A stretch of 64,000 nt of DNA from Polytrichum commune (Eukaryota; Streptophyta; Polytrichopsida; Polytrichales; Polytrichaceae): contig OX485809.1 of the NCBI GenBank assembly GCA_950295325.1, positions 32,984,001-33,048,000 of the forward strand, in the 5' to 3' direction. The translations under genes were made by a program, and so were the position numbers. A model generated the notes under the pieces. That model had not been told where the DNA came from. It made no database searches and worked only from the letters and a program-made list of their open reading frames with translations. Below, piece by piece: positions 1 to 12,599 of the stretch; positions within the stretch are counted from its first letter, which is position 1; every line of letters starts with the position of its first letter.

Positions 1-1436
1 GTGTCCATATTCTTGCCATATTCTTTGAATAAGGTAAGTCCACCTCCCTTGCAAGATGCACCAAACCCAAGCTGCTGTTGTAACCTTGCTGGGCTCCGAA
101 CTTTCCACTTCCAAGTTCTCGTGGATGATGATCTTAGGTATGTGGGTGTGTTTATTTTCTAGTGTTTAGTTTATATATATATATATATAATTTTTTTGGG
201 GGGGTTCTCCATCTTCACAACAATATTTAAATGACTTAGGCACTTCTAGGCCAAATGCCTAGAAGTGCATTTTTTCACTGGACGTGAAATGCCGGTGAGT
301 AACAACGTTGTTGCCTGGTAATTGAAAGCCTAACTCCACGAGGAGTGGTATATGTTGCAAACATGTTGGCGACAGTCACATGTGCGGGGCCTGAGGGTTT
401 GGCACCCACCCCTCTAGTTAAAGGTACAAGATTTAAAATGCATGTCGGGTTGACATTGTGCCTCTCTCCCGGTGAAAAAGAGGGAGATCCTAGAACAAAG
501 CATTCTAGATTTCTAGCCCACCCAAGTTTGTAAGTTGTTTGATTAATGTTAAGTTCTAGTGATCATATATATGGACTAAATAGCTAGCAAGTCATCCACT
601 TGCTCGAGTTACTTATTGGACATAACCGACTAGCTCGCAGACAAAATCTTGGAATTATGGATGACACCGTGCCTTCATGGATGAGAAATTATGATGAGTT
701 TTGATAACCATCGTGCTCTTGGATGAGCGATTGGTGATGTCTTGAAATGTGTGTTGCATGGACAAATCTATGATGAAACACCAACAAAAAGTAAGGTAGG
801 TGGGCGTTATTTGGCATTTTTCTTCTTCCAATTAGACTTTAATATGTTGAATGGTGTGTGGATCTAATGACAAACACTATAAAGACACATGCTCAAAAGA
901 GATTGGACTTTCGTTAACCCACATTGGGTTTTACAGAGCATGCAATTTTGATCAGGGTGTAACGTTTCTCAATCTTGCCAATGTTAGGTTGGTGTCATCT
1001 TATCTGCATTATGCATTATGAGCTTTCAACTCGAGAGCTTGTACTTCAAACCAAACTTCTAATACTTAAATGACACCTTGATGGATCCCATGTGAAACAA
1101 CCATGGCAAGTTCTTGTTTCTTGGTCAAAATCTTCATAAAGGTACTTGCTTAGGAATGTCAACAATTCAAGCTCTCGTTCTTTCTGTGGCTTTCAACCAT
1201 GTTTTGGCTTGTTTATTAAGAACTCTCATTTATTTCATGAAATACCCTGCACTTTGAACGTGGTCACTTGCTCAAACTATCGAAAGCGTAAGGATGATAG
1301 GAAAGTTCGTCAACTCCAAGTGTCAAACTTCTCAAAATTGCAAAGTTCAAACCCTCAACTCGAGCTCTCACAGTACATTAGTGTAGATGGCCTTTAGTAT
1401 AACCGGGGTACAAGTTCCAATCTCCGTCCATGCTTT
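1..1436. other. Intergenic DNA, no gene recognised
   Basis: AT-rich sequence with short open frames only. None has a recognisable domain, a convincing start context or splice sites. A short (TA)n run lies near 174-188. Nothing else can be supported here. Confidence 0.6.
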
Positions 1437-1444
1437 CTTTTGGT

Positions 1445-2002
1445 CAATGAACAGGGAGAACTGCTCGCTAGTTGCACATGAATTGGTTGAGTTTGAGAAA
1501 TAACCGGTTCAAATTCAAGACTTTGGAAAAATCGTTGTTCCATTTTGAGGAACTTACAAAAAATTCTTCAATTTAATAAAGAAAAAAACCCTAAAGATGT
1601 CAAGATGTAACTGGTTGGTCTTGAAAATTGTAGGATCTTGACCTAAGGTAAGAGCACCTTAAACCAAGACAACACCCAAAATCAACACCCTTGAGATTTT
1701 GCATAATAAACACATGTTGATTTAAGAATGTTCACCATGTGAACATGAAGGTTCCCTAACAAGTTTTGGGGTGCCAACGCATTTTTTACTTCAAAAATTT
1801 GTATTCATTTCAATATTGAGGAGGGAATTTAAAAAAAAATTGCAATACACTTGATCTTCTTTTTCCTTTTTTTCCTTTTTTCCTTTTTTCCTAACTAGGA
1901 ATTGTTTGGGGTTCATATGGTTGCCAATGTATGCCAAATACCTTAACTTCTTGGTTTAAGATGCTCCTACCTTATCATGTCCAAAAACCTCCTTGGACAC
2001 TG
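1445..2002. mobile_element. hAT-like MITE copy 1, split by a nested TA-target MITE
   Basis: The left end reads CAATGAACAGGGAGAA and the right end is the inverse of CAGTGTCCAAGGAGG. The element is flanked by a perfect 8-bp direct repeat, CTTTTGGT, at 1437-1444 and 2003-2010. It has the AACCGGTT-rich interior of the five sister copies in this window. A second inverted-repeat element at 1646-1972 interrupts it, which accounts for its greater length. An 8-bp target duplication with CARNG-type ends is the hAT superfamily signature; no transposase is encoded. Confidence 0.82.
1646..1972. mobile_element. Nested MITE with ~23-bp inverted ends and TA target (Stowaway-like)
   Basis: The left end AGGTAAGAGCACCTTAAACC and the right end GGTTTAAGATGCTCCTACCT are inverted repeats with few mismatches. 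TA dinucleotides at 1644-1645 and 1973-1974 flank the element. A duplicated TA target is typical of Tc1/mariner-derived Stowaway MITEs, although these ends are not the classic CTCCCTCC. It lies inside hAT MITE copy 1 and is therefore younger. No coding capacity is visible. Confidence 0.7.
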
Positions 2003-2063
2003 CTTTTGGTATTTGATTTCTTACTGAAAGGTTTGGAGTTTAGACAAACCACATGGTGCCACA

Positions 2064-2297
2064 CAAGGACGGGGGAGAACCGCCCACTGCTTTACACATA
2101 AACCGGTTACACTCGAGAAAGTAACTGGTTAAAGTACAAGACTTTAGGAAATTTACTAATCATTTTTGAGAAATGTAGAGGATATTCCTAAAATTAGTAC
2201 AGAAAAACCGAAAGATGTCAACATGTACACTAACAGGTTGGATTTAGAAACACTAGGGTCTTGACCGATTAAGTCCCAAAATCTCCCCCAGACATTG
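2064..2297. mobile_element. hAT-like MITE copy 2
   Basis: This 234-bp element starts CAAGGACGGGGGAGAA and ends with CTCCCCCAGACATTG. It is flanked by a perfect 8-bp duplication, GTGCCACA, at 2056-2063 and 2298-2305. The interior carries the family motifs AACCGGTTA, a TAACTGGTTA variant and GATGTCAACATGTA. It is non-coding. Confidence 0.88.
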
Positions 2298-2597
2298 GTG
2301 CCACAGTTAAGTCAATGCTTTGTATTTTAAAAGAAAATGAAGTTGCTACACATCACACTACAGTAGTAATGACCTTAGTTTCATGCATAGAGATTCTCAT
2401 GACTCTACAGGGGATCGATCAATGGTGCCAGTGAAGTTAGTATTAAATTTTCAATCACACCTTCAGTTAGTCAATGAAATTTACGGCTGTGATCATCTCA
2501 TATTATAAGTATGTTCATATAGTCACCCTTACAATATGTTATATGTTATTTTTGTCACTTAGGTTTGACGCTGCCCTAGAGGACGGTGTAGGTCGTA

Positions 2598-3185
2598 GGG
2601 CCGCTTCACACTATGGCCGCCCAAGTTGAGAGGCCGTGGGATTGAATGGCCAAACTTTGTTGAGAGTCCAAAGAACTGGGCTGAAAATACAATAGCCAAT
2701 ATAATATAGGCATTGGAGCCTTCGGCTGGGCACAATGTGAAGCCTCCAAAGGCCAAGCCCAAAGTCCAAACCGTTGGCCATGAACTCCCACGGCCTCTTG
2801 ACTTGGACGGCCATAGCGTGAAGCCTCCAAAGGACAAGCCCAAAGTCCAAAGGAAGAAGGAGCATCCCACTTTATTCCCTGCCCAAAACACCCCCTCCAA
2901 TCTAACGGCCAAGATCTTGTTAGTTTTTAATTTATTCTTTTATGACAAAAAATCGACGGCCTCTCAACCATAGTGTGGGCTTCCATTCCTATCCGACCCA
3001 AACTTCCTTCGAGAGTCCTTTGCCTTGGTCAAAAAGTACTGCCATGTAGGCATTTTAAATTTCAATGGCCTTTGGACTTTGGCCTCTAGTGTGAAGGGTT
3101 GAGAGGCCGAGTTCTTGGTTTCTTGCAAGATGATTGGTGGAAAACAACGGCGCTCTCAACCTCCAATTATAGTGTGAAGCGGCCC
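2598..3185. mobile_element. PIF/Harbinger-like element A (non-autonomous)
   Basis: The ends are GGGCCGCTTCACACTAT and its inverse ATAGTGTGAAGCGGCCC. The flanking trinucleotides are GTA (2595-2597) and TTA (3186-3188), a one-mismatch version of the TTA target used by sister elements at 9.9 and 26.3 kb. Inside, a segment with 'aagcctccaaag..aagcccaaagtccaaa' is duplicated (about 2740-2775 and 2820-2855). The open frames across it on both strands lack any domain and follow this internal repeat, so they are not called genes. Confidence 0.72.
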
Positions 3186-4255
3186 TTATTCAATTGTAGA
3201 CTCGACCCCCAAATACAAAATTTGACATTTCGAAACTGTTGAGCCGGTCGTCGCGATCACAATGTGTCAGGTGAATGTTCACCACACCTACTGAGGGGGA
3301 GGGTGAACTGGGTGAGGGAAGGGTCAATTACTATTGTAGTGCCCGGTATTATGTTTAACCCCTAAACTCCCATGCTCAATTTCCCTCAAATCCGCCTAGA
3401 GAATGTGACCTCAATTTCAGCAACCATGGGGAAAGATTTAAGGTTTTTATTTTCCACAAATGCAACCATATAGATGTTTGCAAGTTTGAGGTGATTACTT
3501 ATAGTCCAAATTTCAAACGTTGAAGTTCTATTATGTATGAAATTATACTAGTAATTTCAATAGTGGTCTTGAGAGGCAACAATTTATATTAAATTGGGGT
3601 TGGTTTTTTGATCGAACCTTCACTCAAAACATCTCCAAATGACAAAATGCCTCTCTCATCCACAAGAAGGGCAATATACATACTCAAATCACCTCACAAA
3701 TCTTGAAACCATTCTTTTGTGATTTCTTGGGAAGCTTGGCAATTTGAGGCAGCAATGCCGCAATTGCACACCTTCCACATGGATTTACACCCACCAACAC
3801 ATGTCCAACTAAAATACCAATAATAGATGTTTAGGATATGTTGCGCTTGAGTGTCATGCAAATTTTCAGATCAATTGGGAATCATTTGCACATAGGGATC
3901 AACAAAAAAAAAATGTTTAGGATATGTTGCCCCTGAACCATGGAGGTGACTAGTGTTAAGCATGCATTCATGGATTGGTTCCACTATAAACCAATTGAGA
4001 GCACACTCCCATATTTGAATTAATCCAAAACCAATTAACCTTGTTGAATCAAAACTATCCATGTGATAGGACAAAGCAGATGTCACCATGAACATGAGGA
4101 GTAGTTCTTGGAGGACCATGATTAATCCCCAAAGCCCGAAGTGAAATCTACACAAAAATCGCATTGAAAAGCTCATTCCACTTCAATAGCTAGTATATCT
4201 CTTGGTGGATCTAACCGTACATGTTGTATCGGTGCAAAGTTACGAATGTTCCCAA

Positions 4256-4947
4256 GGGTGGACTCTTCCTATCACATATGAACTGCGACGAGTGTAGGAA
4301 GGGGCATTGTTTGAGGCACTAACGTACATAGTGTACATAAGGGAGAGGTATTAATTTTCTCTAGTGTGTACATTTAGAAAAGCCATTAATTCTTCTGAAG
4401 TACATGTAGATGTACAAAAGGGGGCCCTAAGGTTTAGAGAATTTTCAGACCATAGATGTGTTAGTATCATCTAATTCACATTTTCATTCATTATTGTCAT
4501 ATGGAAATAGTCCTCAATGACTCCCTTGCCTATTCTTGTTAGGGTTCAGATTTGGGTTATAGGACAAGTTGGAGACTCATAGGCTCACTCGAATTTTGCT
4601 ATGTGAATTATGTCTAGGTTATTATGCTCTTGTCTTTGTTTGTTTGATGTAATCGTTGAGTTACATGCTATGGATGGAAAAATGTTCAATGACTTTCTCA
4701 TTAGAAAGTGACCATGGATTTTACATGTGATAAAGCCCTATTTAATTAATGATTTATATTTTGCAGATGTAGTGGAGGCATTTATCACATTAGATTGAAA
4801 ACCTTAGTATAAATACAAGAGTCCATTTTCTAGCTTGTTGTTTGTAAGTATACATTTTGTTTTCTCTATAAAATTTGCATATACAGGGGGTTTAATTTCA
4901 TAGTGACCCACGCACGTCATTTAGGTTTCTAACGAAGAGTCCACCCC
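4256..4947 (+). mobile_element. E1-family element copy a
   Basis: The ends are GGGTGGACTCTTC and GAAGAGTCCACCC. The interior is shared with copies at 37.0-42.9 kb (minus), 38.0-39.4 kb (plus) and 63.6 kb to the window end (minus). Common internal landmarks are the 'cgtacatagtgtacat' palindrome, 'gcaatcg/gtaatcgttgagtta' and 'aaatacaagagtccattttctag'. Non-coding, so the superfamily is unassigned; a sister copy has a near-perfect 8-bp target duplication. Confidence 0.72.
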
Positions 4948-5264
4948 CATGTGCACGTTCACACAAATGCTCAATTATTTTTGTATCCCAAATCAAAAGG
5001 CTTTGACGTAAACATGTACATTGGGATGATTGGGCAGACATGGCAACACAAATTAAGACATCTTTTTCTCAACTTTGAGGGGATAACTTAATCAAGACAA
5101 TGTAACTATGAAATTGTTATCATATTTTTGCTAATTTTGTATCATATCCCAGGTACGTGGACTTTACATTTGAACTTAAAATTGGTTTCTCAAACTAGGA
5201 AGTAGTATTTTCTTAAGTTGGAAATAAACAAGATTTGACGGGAAAGTGATTAATAACTTGTATT

Positions 5265-5700
5265 TTAATAGCCCGAGTTTTTATCTGTTGCCGGGCTATT
5301 AAAAACCGGCTTTCTAGCTTGTCCTACTAGGATGGGTAGGCAAAGCTAGCCTTGCATAGTCCAATGCATGATTTAGGACAGTGGATTTGATGTACATACC
5401 CTATTATAGATCCTAACATTCTCTCAAAGTTTGACAAGTGGAAAGAGGAGGTCCCAAAAGTTTCACCCAACTTTCAAAGTAGGCTCCAGTGTATGACGAG
5501 CTAACAAGCTCTTAATAGGAAAGTTTGAGAAGTGGAAAGAGGAGGTCCCAAAAGTTTCACCCAACTTTCAAAGTAGGCTCCAGTGTATGACAAGCTAACA
5601 AGCTCTTAATAGGAAGTTTGCTCTAAGAAGGATCAAACCCACGGTTTCATCCTTCTTTGAGGGACTTTACAGATAACTCTAATAACAACACTTCAAGAAG
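5265..5700 (+). repeat. E4 repeat copy with ~108-bp tandem duplication
   Basis: A segment beginning 'agtttgagaagtggaaagag' is present twice in tandem, about 5415-5522 and 5523-5630, nearly identical. The surrounding block, including 'ctagcttgtcctactaggat', recurs in opposite orientation at about 22560-22860. It is a dispersed non-coding repeat whose class is unresolved. Confidence 0.6.
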
Positions 5701-8293
5701 GGAGAAAAAAAATGCATACTTTGGACTCAAACCCTAATGCAAACTCCCTCGCTATGTTTCTTGATACTATCAAGCACTAAGGTCACTTCAATTTGGAGTT
5801 TCTTTGGTCTTGAACCCTAGTGTAAACCCACCCTTAAGTGGGCCTCAAGTCCGCAACTTATGAGCAAATTTGAAGACTAGTTTACTTGCAGTCAAGGCCC
5901 AATACTTGCAAACAAAAGCCACATGCATACGCAACATTCAACACCTAGAATGAGAGTCTTGAGCAGGGTAGAGCCAATGGGCTCAAGTTCACGTCAGATT
6001 GCCCGACGTTGGTTTTTCTTTGCTTTTCTTTTCTTTAGAATGAGAGTTCTTTGGAAAGGATTATAGAACCTTTCATGAGACTATTGTCTATCCACTCATC
6101 ATGGCTATGTACACACACATCATTAGGACCATTTGAAAACAATGAATTTAGAAGGATCCACCACCACACTAGTCGTACGCAAAGAATGTTTTCAAAGTGC
6201 ACCATAGAACTTTGAAAAGGGCCACAACCTCCCATTTGTGTTCCTTCTTGATGCACTTGGACCCAAATGGACACATTGAAATAGGTGGGCTCCATTAAAG
6301 TAAGCTTTACTCATATCATATGTGCATGTGCTCGCTTCTCCCATTATTTGTGGGCCCAATATAATATACACTACCCCCGTACGACCAACAACTACTATGT
6401 GTGTCTCTCCCTCTCTTTGTGAGAAGACTTGATTGGTCATTTCACCGTTTTGGAGATCATCAAGCATCGTGGCCATGAGGTGTGTTTGTGTGTCACCAAG
6501 TGAGGAATTCGTACATTGTTCTCATTCAAGGCCCATGTTGGTCCTTGATCAAGATAAGACTTTGCGTGACATTACTATAATGTATATGCACCTATTGTAT
6601 GCATTGAACTTGAGATGGACATAATCTAGGATTGATTTTCATTGCAGTATTTAGATTCTAGGAGCATCATAGATTGTGTCCATTTTAAACGAACTGTCCA
6701 TAATAGGTGCACATACCTTAGGTCTACTATACAAGGTTTGTGTTCTAATAAGTTTGCCAAACCTAACATCAATATCAAACATACAATTGTTCAAATTAAA
6801 CATGTGCGAGGGAAAAAAAAAGTGGGCGGGATAGTTCTTCATTTTAGATTACAACCTTTGATAGTTTCATGTAGAGAGGGGACAAGATGACATCATATGT
6901 TGGAACTTACAACACAAAATATGCAAACGGAGCTGGGCCATAATATCACTAACTAAGGAGTATTTTGGAGTACCTTGATCTTCGTGTATGTGACGTCCAC
7001 TAGTCTTCACTAATCAACATGTGGACATAATTCTAGCATAAAACATTTAACAAGCTTCAACCCAAATCTATGTTAACTTGGTTTATGAGGAATTTATTGA
7101 ACTCTAAACCCAAGAGGATGTTTATGTGAAATTTGCCAAGTTCTTTGAGGACACGGGGAGGACACTAACTAAACCAACAAGTTTATTTCACAAAGTTCTT
7201 ATCTTTTAGAAGCCCTTAAACCCTAAAGTCCTATGCAACCATAATTTGGTCATGAACAATTTACTCTCTTGACACTAGTTCGGATGGTTTCTGGACTATT
7301 TCAATTACTCCTCTTGTTTATGGTCAGGTCTACTATGTCCTACCATATGGATACTTTTGATACATGTCAACAAAGTTAGATGTTATTTGATTAATTCAAA
7401 TATGGGAGTGTGCTCTCAACCGGTTTATAGTGGAACCAATCCATAAATGTCTACTTGACATTTGTCACCTCCGCCGTTTAGGAACATCATATCCTAAACA
7501 TGTTCTTTTGTTGATCCCTATGTATAAATGATTCCCAATTGATCTAAAAATTTGCATGACACTCAAGCGCAACATATCCTAAACATTTATTGCTAGAAAT
7601 CTTAGTTGGACATGTTTTGATGGGTGTAAAGCCATGTGGAAATTGCGTGGTTGTGGCACTGCTACCTCAAATTACAAAGCTTCCCAAAAAATCGCAAAAG
7701 AACAGTTTTAATGCCTGATTTGAGTACGTATATTGCCCTTCTTTTGAATGAGGGTAGCATTTTCTCATTTGGAGATGTTTTGAGTGCAAGTATGATCAAA
7801 GAACGCACCCCAATATAATTTTTAAATTGTTGCCCCTCAAGACCACTATTGACATTCCTATTATAATTTCCCACATAATAGATTTTTAACATTTATAATT
7901 TGGATTGTGAGTAGTCACTTCTAATCCGCAAACATCTATATGGGTTGGATTTGTCAAAAAACTTAAGATCTTTAACTACAGTCGCTGAAATTGAGGTCAC
8001 GTTTTTTGAGCATATTTGAGGGAAATTGGGCATAGGAAGTTCAAGGGTTAAGTTTAAGGATTGAACATGAATTCAACCCTTATTTATATAGAATAAATAA
8101 GACTTGATAAGTTAAGTTCCATGAACATAACATCACTTAGCTGATGAGATGCGTTCATGGCCCATGCGGTAAGTTCGAGAATAAAGCCTCTGGATGCCGA
8201 AATCCCAGTGCTTCAAACCGAATTTGAAGTCATGAATGGTAGTTGAACACATTGTAACAACTGAGTAATGATATGGATCATGTCCTGAATGGC

Positions 8294-8527
8294 CAATCCC
8301 CATGGAAGATTTTGAGCATAATCGGTCAAAATCTTAGTGCTTCTAAGTCCAACCGGTTACATGTTGTGATCTTTTGGGTTTCCTTTATTGATTTGATAGA
8401 TATATATATTCCATAGATTCCTCTAAAATCATTGGTAATTTGCCTAAAGTGTTGAACCTCAACCGGTTACTTCTCAAACTCAACCAGTTCATCTGTAAGT
8501 AGCTGTTGGTTCTCCCCCCATTCATTG
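8294..8527. mobile_element. hAT-like MITE copy 3
   Basis: It runs in reverse orientation to copies 1 and 2, from 'caatccccatggaagatttt' to TCTCCCCCCATTCATTG, with the family's interior AACCGGTTAC motifs. A clear target duplication is not visible, so this copy is older or its left end is damaged. Non-coding. Confidence 0.65.
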
Positions 8528-8529
8528 CG

Positions 8530-9932
8530 AGAGACTCCATCCTTGTATTTTGACGGAATCAAAGTTCATGGTCAATTCATGGATATATATATATATATGT
8601 ATATTGTGAAATTTGATATCTGAGTCAACTTTCCGGGCAACATACAATTTGACATCTTGGACCATCTTAAAATAGGCATTGAATTGTGGCTTCAATTGAA
8701 AGAGAGAAATGAGAGAAGCTCCACCGAAGGTGGGTCGGTCAAAGGGAGTTCAATGCCTGGACCTAATTTCCTTTCCCCTCTCCAATTTACCTTCCACTTC
8801 CCATTTCTTTCGGGCATGCTTTTGGCTCCTAAGGTAGGCGTGTCTAATTTGATTATCTAACTTAATTGGACATCTAGATTTGAGTGGTGTGTGGTTTGGT
8901 GTGGCTCCAGTAACGTATACCCAAAAGACACGTGTTTGAAAGAGATTGGATTTTGTGTTCAAAATATGATAACCATTCTAGGTTTAATAGAATCTTCATT
9001 TCGATACATTCTAAACTCTGTAATATCACTCTTGTGGCAACCAAAGTGCAAGTGATATTAAGAAGTTATGTAGCGTTAAAAGAGAATTAGTATAGCATGT
9101 GACATCATGGAATAACACAAAGTGAACATTGCAATATGGACTATAACTACAATGATGGCAACATGATGTGTGTGAGTGCGTGGTTTGAATTCTTTAGGGT
9201 TTCGGAATATAAGAGAAGAATTGACATTAAGGAGGTTGATTTACAAAGTTTAGAGTGTAATGAATAAGATATTCATGTGAGCTTCAAAAATATGAGGAAA
9301 GTGGTTATGGGCTTGGATTCAAATTTGCTAACCATCTCATACTAAACGCGTATTTCAAATCCTAGGAGAAGTGGGCTAGTTGGATATAAGTAACCATTTG
9401 AGACCCATCTGCCTTAGAGTTTTCCATATTGAAGGGGTTGACTCTAGCATGGCACAAGAAAACACGATAAAGAAAAGTTATACATTTGTATAAACTTAAG
9501 CTCCTCCTAACATTACTTAGCAAATGTGGGCCCTCAAATATAAATATAACATGATGTTGGGGAGCTCAGTTTGAATTTGAGTCTCCTTGCGCAACTTTTT
9601 GAGCATCTAGCTGTTATATTCTAAGACCCACTAAACGAGAGCTAAACGTTGAGTAATGTTATGCTATTATTTCATGATGATATATTGAATCATAAAAATT
9701 GCTCATATTTCATTATGAAGTTCTATGGGCTTGAGAGTCTTTGACGACATGAGTTATGGACATGGTTATGGATAATGATAGTTGATTTGCAAGGACGTTA
9801 TATTTGGAGTCAAATACGGTGATTCCTCCCTGGATGGACCTACCACATGTGAGTCCTTGTTACACTTTAAAACCATGACCACATAACGTTATTAAGCAGT
9901 GTGTGTTCCTCCATGTGATTATTGGTTTGGAC
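8530..9932. other. Intergenic DNA with an E5 repeat fragment
   Basis: No gene is recognised. A (TA)n tract lies near 8585-8600. Positions about 8840-9000 hold a fragment of the E5 dispersed repeat (landmarks 'gtgtgtggtttggtgtggctcca', 'aagacacgtgtttgaaagag'), also seen at 12.2, 20.8, 21.2 and 24.7 kb. Nothing else stands out. Confidence 0.55.
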
Positions 9933-9935
9933 TTA

Positions 9936-10468
9936 GGGCCGCTTTACACTTAGAGGCCGGGCCAATTCGTTGTGTAAGAGGCTTGAAATCCTCATTTGTG
10001 ATTGGTCAAAAGGCTCAAATCGGCCCAAACCCCTTTACATCTAGAGGCCGGGCCGATTTGGTGGTATGATTTTTAAAATTAAAAAATGTATGTTATGACA
10101 CGGGCCGAGCTCGTTGAATTGGGTGCACCCAAAATGGAAGGCCAATTCTTGGCCTAGAGGCCAATGTCATATTCCACTAAAAAAATCTTGTTAAATAAAG
10201 TATAATTTTTTAAAGTGAACTAGATCCATTGGATTATGTGGAATCTAAAGGCTCTATCTTAGATTATGCTACATCCGTTGGATTAGGCTAATTTTTTTGA
10301 ATCAGCTTGGCTTCTTGGCCCGAGGGCCTTTACATATGGGAAAATTGGCCCCCGGTATAATGTTATTATAATGTGTAGTAGAGGCCGGCCTCCAACCCAA
10401 AAAAGGCTGAAATTTTGTGCAATCGGCCTCAAGGGAAATTGGCCCGGCCTCTAGGTGTAAAGCGGCCC
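9936..10468. mobile_element. PIF/Harbinger-like element B with long perfect-type ends
   Basis: The ends are GGGCCGCTTTACACTTAGAG and CTCTAGGTGTAAAGCGGCCC, extended by a further inverted 'gccgggccaat'. Identical TTA trinucleotides at 9933-9935 and 10469-10471 form the target duplication. An extra internal copy of the terminal block lies at about 10030-10060. A 3-bp TTA/TAA target with G/C-rich ends is the PIF/Harbinger (Tourist) pattern. No transposase is encoded in its 533 bp. Confidence 0.82.
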
Positions 10469-10471
10469 TTA

Positions 10472-12540
10472 ATGTGAGTCAATCTACACTAGGTTGGGGC
10501 ATCCCATGGTTATATTCTTAGGGCCCACATGAATGAATGCACATTGCATGGGCAATAATGCTAAGATTTGCAACACATGAATTCCCAAAACAACTTAGTT
10601 CTAGCCAAGGATGGTTGAAGACGAAGTTGTAGGCCACATGTCTTTAGCCCTTGGAAGCTCGGCCGTTGCCATTATGCGTGCCCAACCACCGTATTCCAAT
10701 TAAACCGAGATACCCGGGTCATGCCGTCGCTTACTTGTTTTAAGAAACATAACATACATTTGAGGTTCAATAATGTTATTGTTAGCACTTCATAATATCA
10801 TTACTCAATCGTCCAAGAACATGCTCTTTATATCATCAAATGAGGTTGCAAGTCAAGAGCCCGTGAACCCATATTCAGTCCAAGTTTATAAATCCCCACC
10901 TTTTGATACAGAAGAATCACTTCTTGAATCATAGGAAATAAGACAATTGAAACTTCCTAAATACTAATATTATATTTATTAAATATTTATTATAATTTTA
11001 TCTGTATAAACGATTAAGTGCCACAGTGCTAGCATATATAGGAGACTATTGACCTATAATAAATAAATAAATAAATAAGAGTGTTTTTGAATGATTTTCA
11101 TCTGCCGATTCTTTTAAGTGAGCCTGCTAATGTTGGATAAAAAGATCTCATGGGACTAGGTAAGCACTTTGAGTCTAGTGCACTTCCGGTGTTAAGATGA
11201 GGTGGATTGAGAAATCCAATAAAGTTAATGTGGATCTTAAACAAGAACATGCACATGGAGTACATTTCCTCCGTCCTTAGTGAACTTCTAGTTGCACTTC
11301 TACTTCATATGGTTCATAAAACTACTAGAGGGTTTCATGGGGGTTATTTTGGATCTCTTTCTTGGTGTACTTCTACATAGTGCATCTCTAATTCAATCCT
11401 CACCGGATAGGTCGACGCATTACTAGATTGATGGATGCAAAGCGTGACTAAGTAAGTAATATTATCACTACTAATGAACCCCCAATATGTGCAGCTCCGT
11501 ATTGACGAGTCTTTCTTGCTCCCCTCCACATAAAATTCTAGCAAAGTTTTTTTCTTCTATGAAATGAGGTCAAGTAGATAGTCTTCCACCTTTGGTCCAA
11601 TGACACAAGATGCACACGAGTGCTTTATGGATGACTCTCATGAATAACAAAGTCCTCCAAAGAGAGGCACCATGCTCCCATTTTCATTTATTTTTGAAGG
11701 ACTTTGCGGATAATTCTATTGTCGAGGATACATTACAGTCTGTAATGAAGTCATACCCTATTCTATATGTTGAATTCAAAACACAAAAAATTAAATTTAA
11801 ATGTTTCAAAATTAGGCTCAGACAAAAGACACTCTCATGGGGCAAGGGGTAGGTGCCCGACTCTTTGATTTGGGTTCCATAACTAAATATGCATCCAAGG
11901 TGAAAACACAATCAATTAGGTTATACCACTAAATATTTTCTTAAGACTTACTGTTTTCAACTCAAAATTAGCGTCATAGACCCCGATCTATTCTAGAGGG
12001 ATCCACCTACGATGAATTTGTGGGGTTCAAGCTTTGCATTAGACCCCTTTGCCTTGGTGATAGTGGTGGAGCTTGACTCAAAGAGGTGGCCACGGTGCAG
12101 TCGAGTCCGACAAAGAGTCTTGCAAAGAGGCACCAAACTCATGCTTATTTAGTAAGGTAGATGTGCCTATCTCAATTACTTATGTTAATTGGACACCTAT
12201 ATATGAGTGGTATGTGGCTTGGTGTGGCTCCAAGAATGAATTACCACATGACATGTGTTTAAAAGAGATTGATGACATACTCAAAATATGATAACCATTC
12301 TAGAGTCAACAGTCAACATAATTGGGGGAGGGGGGGACCATATATATGACCAGTGAATGAGCACAAGAATCTTCACTTTGATAATGAATAAGAGATTCAC
12401 GTGAGCTCCGAAAATCATGAGGAAAGTGGCAACGGCCTCGACTTGGATTTGGTGGGCTAGTTGGATAGAAGTAACCATTTAAGGTCCATCTCTACCTTGG
12501 TCCTTCTTTGACTCATCAGAGACACTTTGGGATAACTCTA
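10472..12540. other. Intergenic DNA with an E5 repeat copy
   Basis: No gene is recognised. An (AATA)n tract lies near 11058-11080. The block 12165-12480 is a copy of the E5 dispersed repeat, including 'aaaatatgataaccattctag' and 'gaatcttcactttgataatg'. Short open frames here (11.3-12.5 kb) carry no domain. Confidence 0.55.
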
Positions 12541-12553
12541 TTGGAAAATGGCC

Positions 12554-12560
12554 TATATAA
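12554..12560 (+). promoter_or_regulatory. Candidate TATA box for the LRR receptor kinase leader
   Basis: TATATAA lies just upstream of an abrupt shift from AT-rich to GC-rich, pyrimidine-rich sequence at about 12600-12850, as expected at a plant core promoter. The link to the kinase coding sequence 2.5 kb downstream is inference; it needs a long or spliced 5' leader. Confidence 0.25.
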
Positions 12561-12599
12561 TAATAATAATATTACAAAAATGAAAAATAACAGAACTGG

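Larger units (their letters stand above)
3321..8079. repeat. Large inverted-repeat structure, arms ~0.75 kb
   Basis: The segment 3350-4130 is repeated, diverged, in opposite orientation at 7275-8075. Shared blocks include 'caatttccctcaaat', 'ttgaggtca', 'cgcaacatatcctaaacat' and 'atatgggagtgtgctctcaa'. The outer ends are uncertain; GGGT..AATT at 3321 and 8079 is the best guess, and no target duplication is visible. It may be one foldback element or two inverted copies of one repeat. The ~3.1 kb between the arms contains an E1 element (4256-4947) and a tandem duplication (5415-5633). Open frames inside (e.g. 4176-3871 minus) follow the repeat arms and show no domain. Confidence 0.6.

Noticed and set aside
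2559-2973. Overlapping open frames on both strands (117 and 86 aa)
   Set aside because: They follow the internal duplication of a PIF-like element and have no domain.
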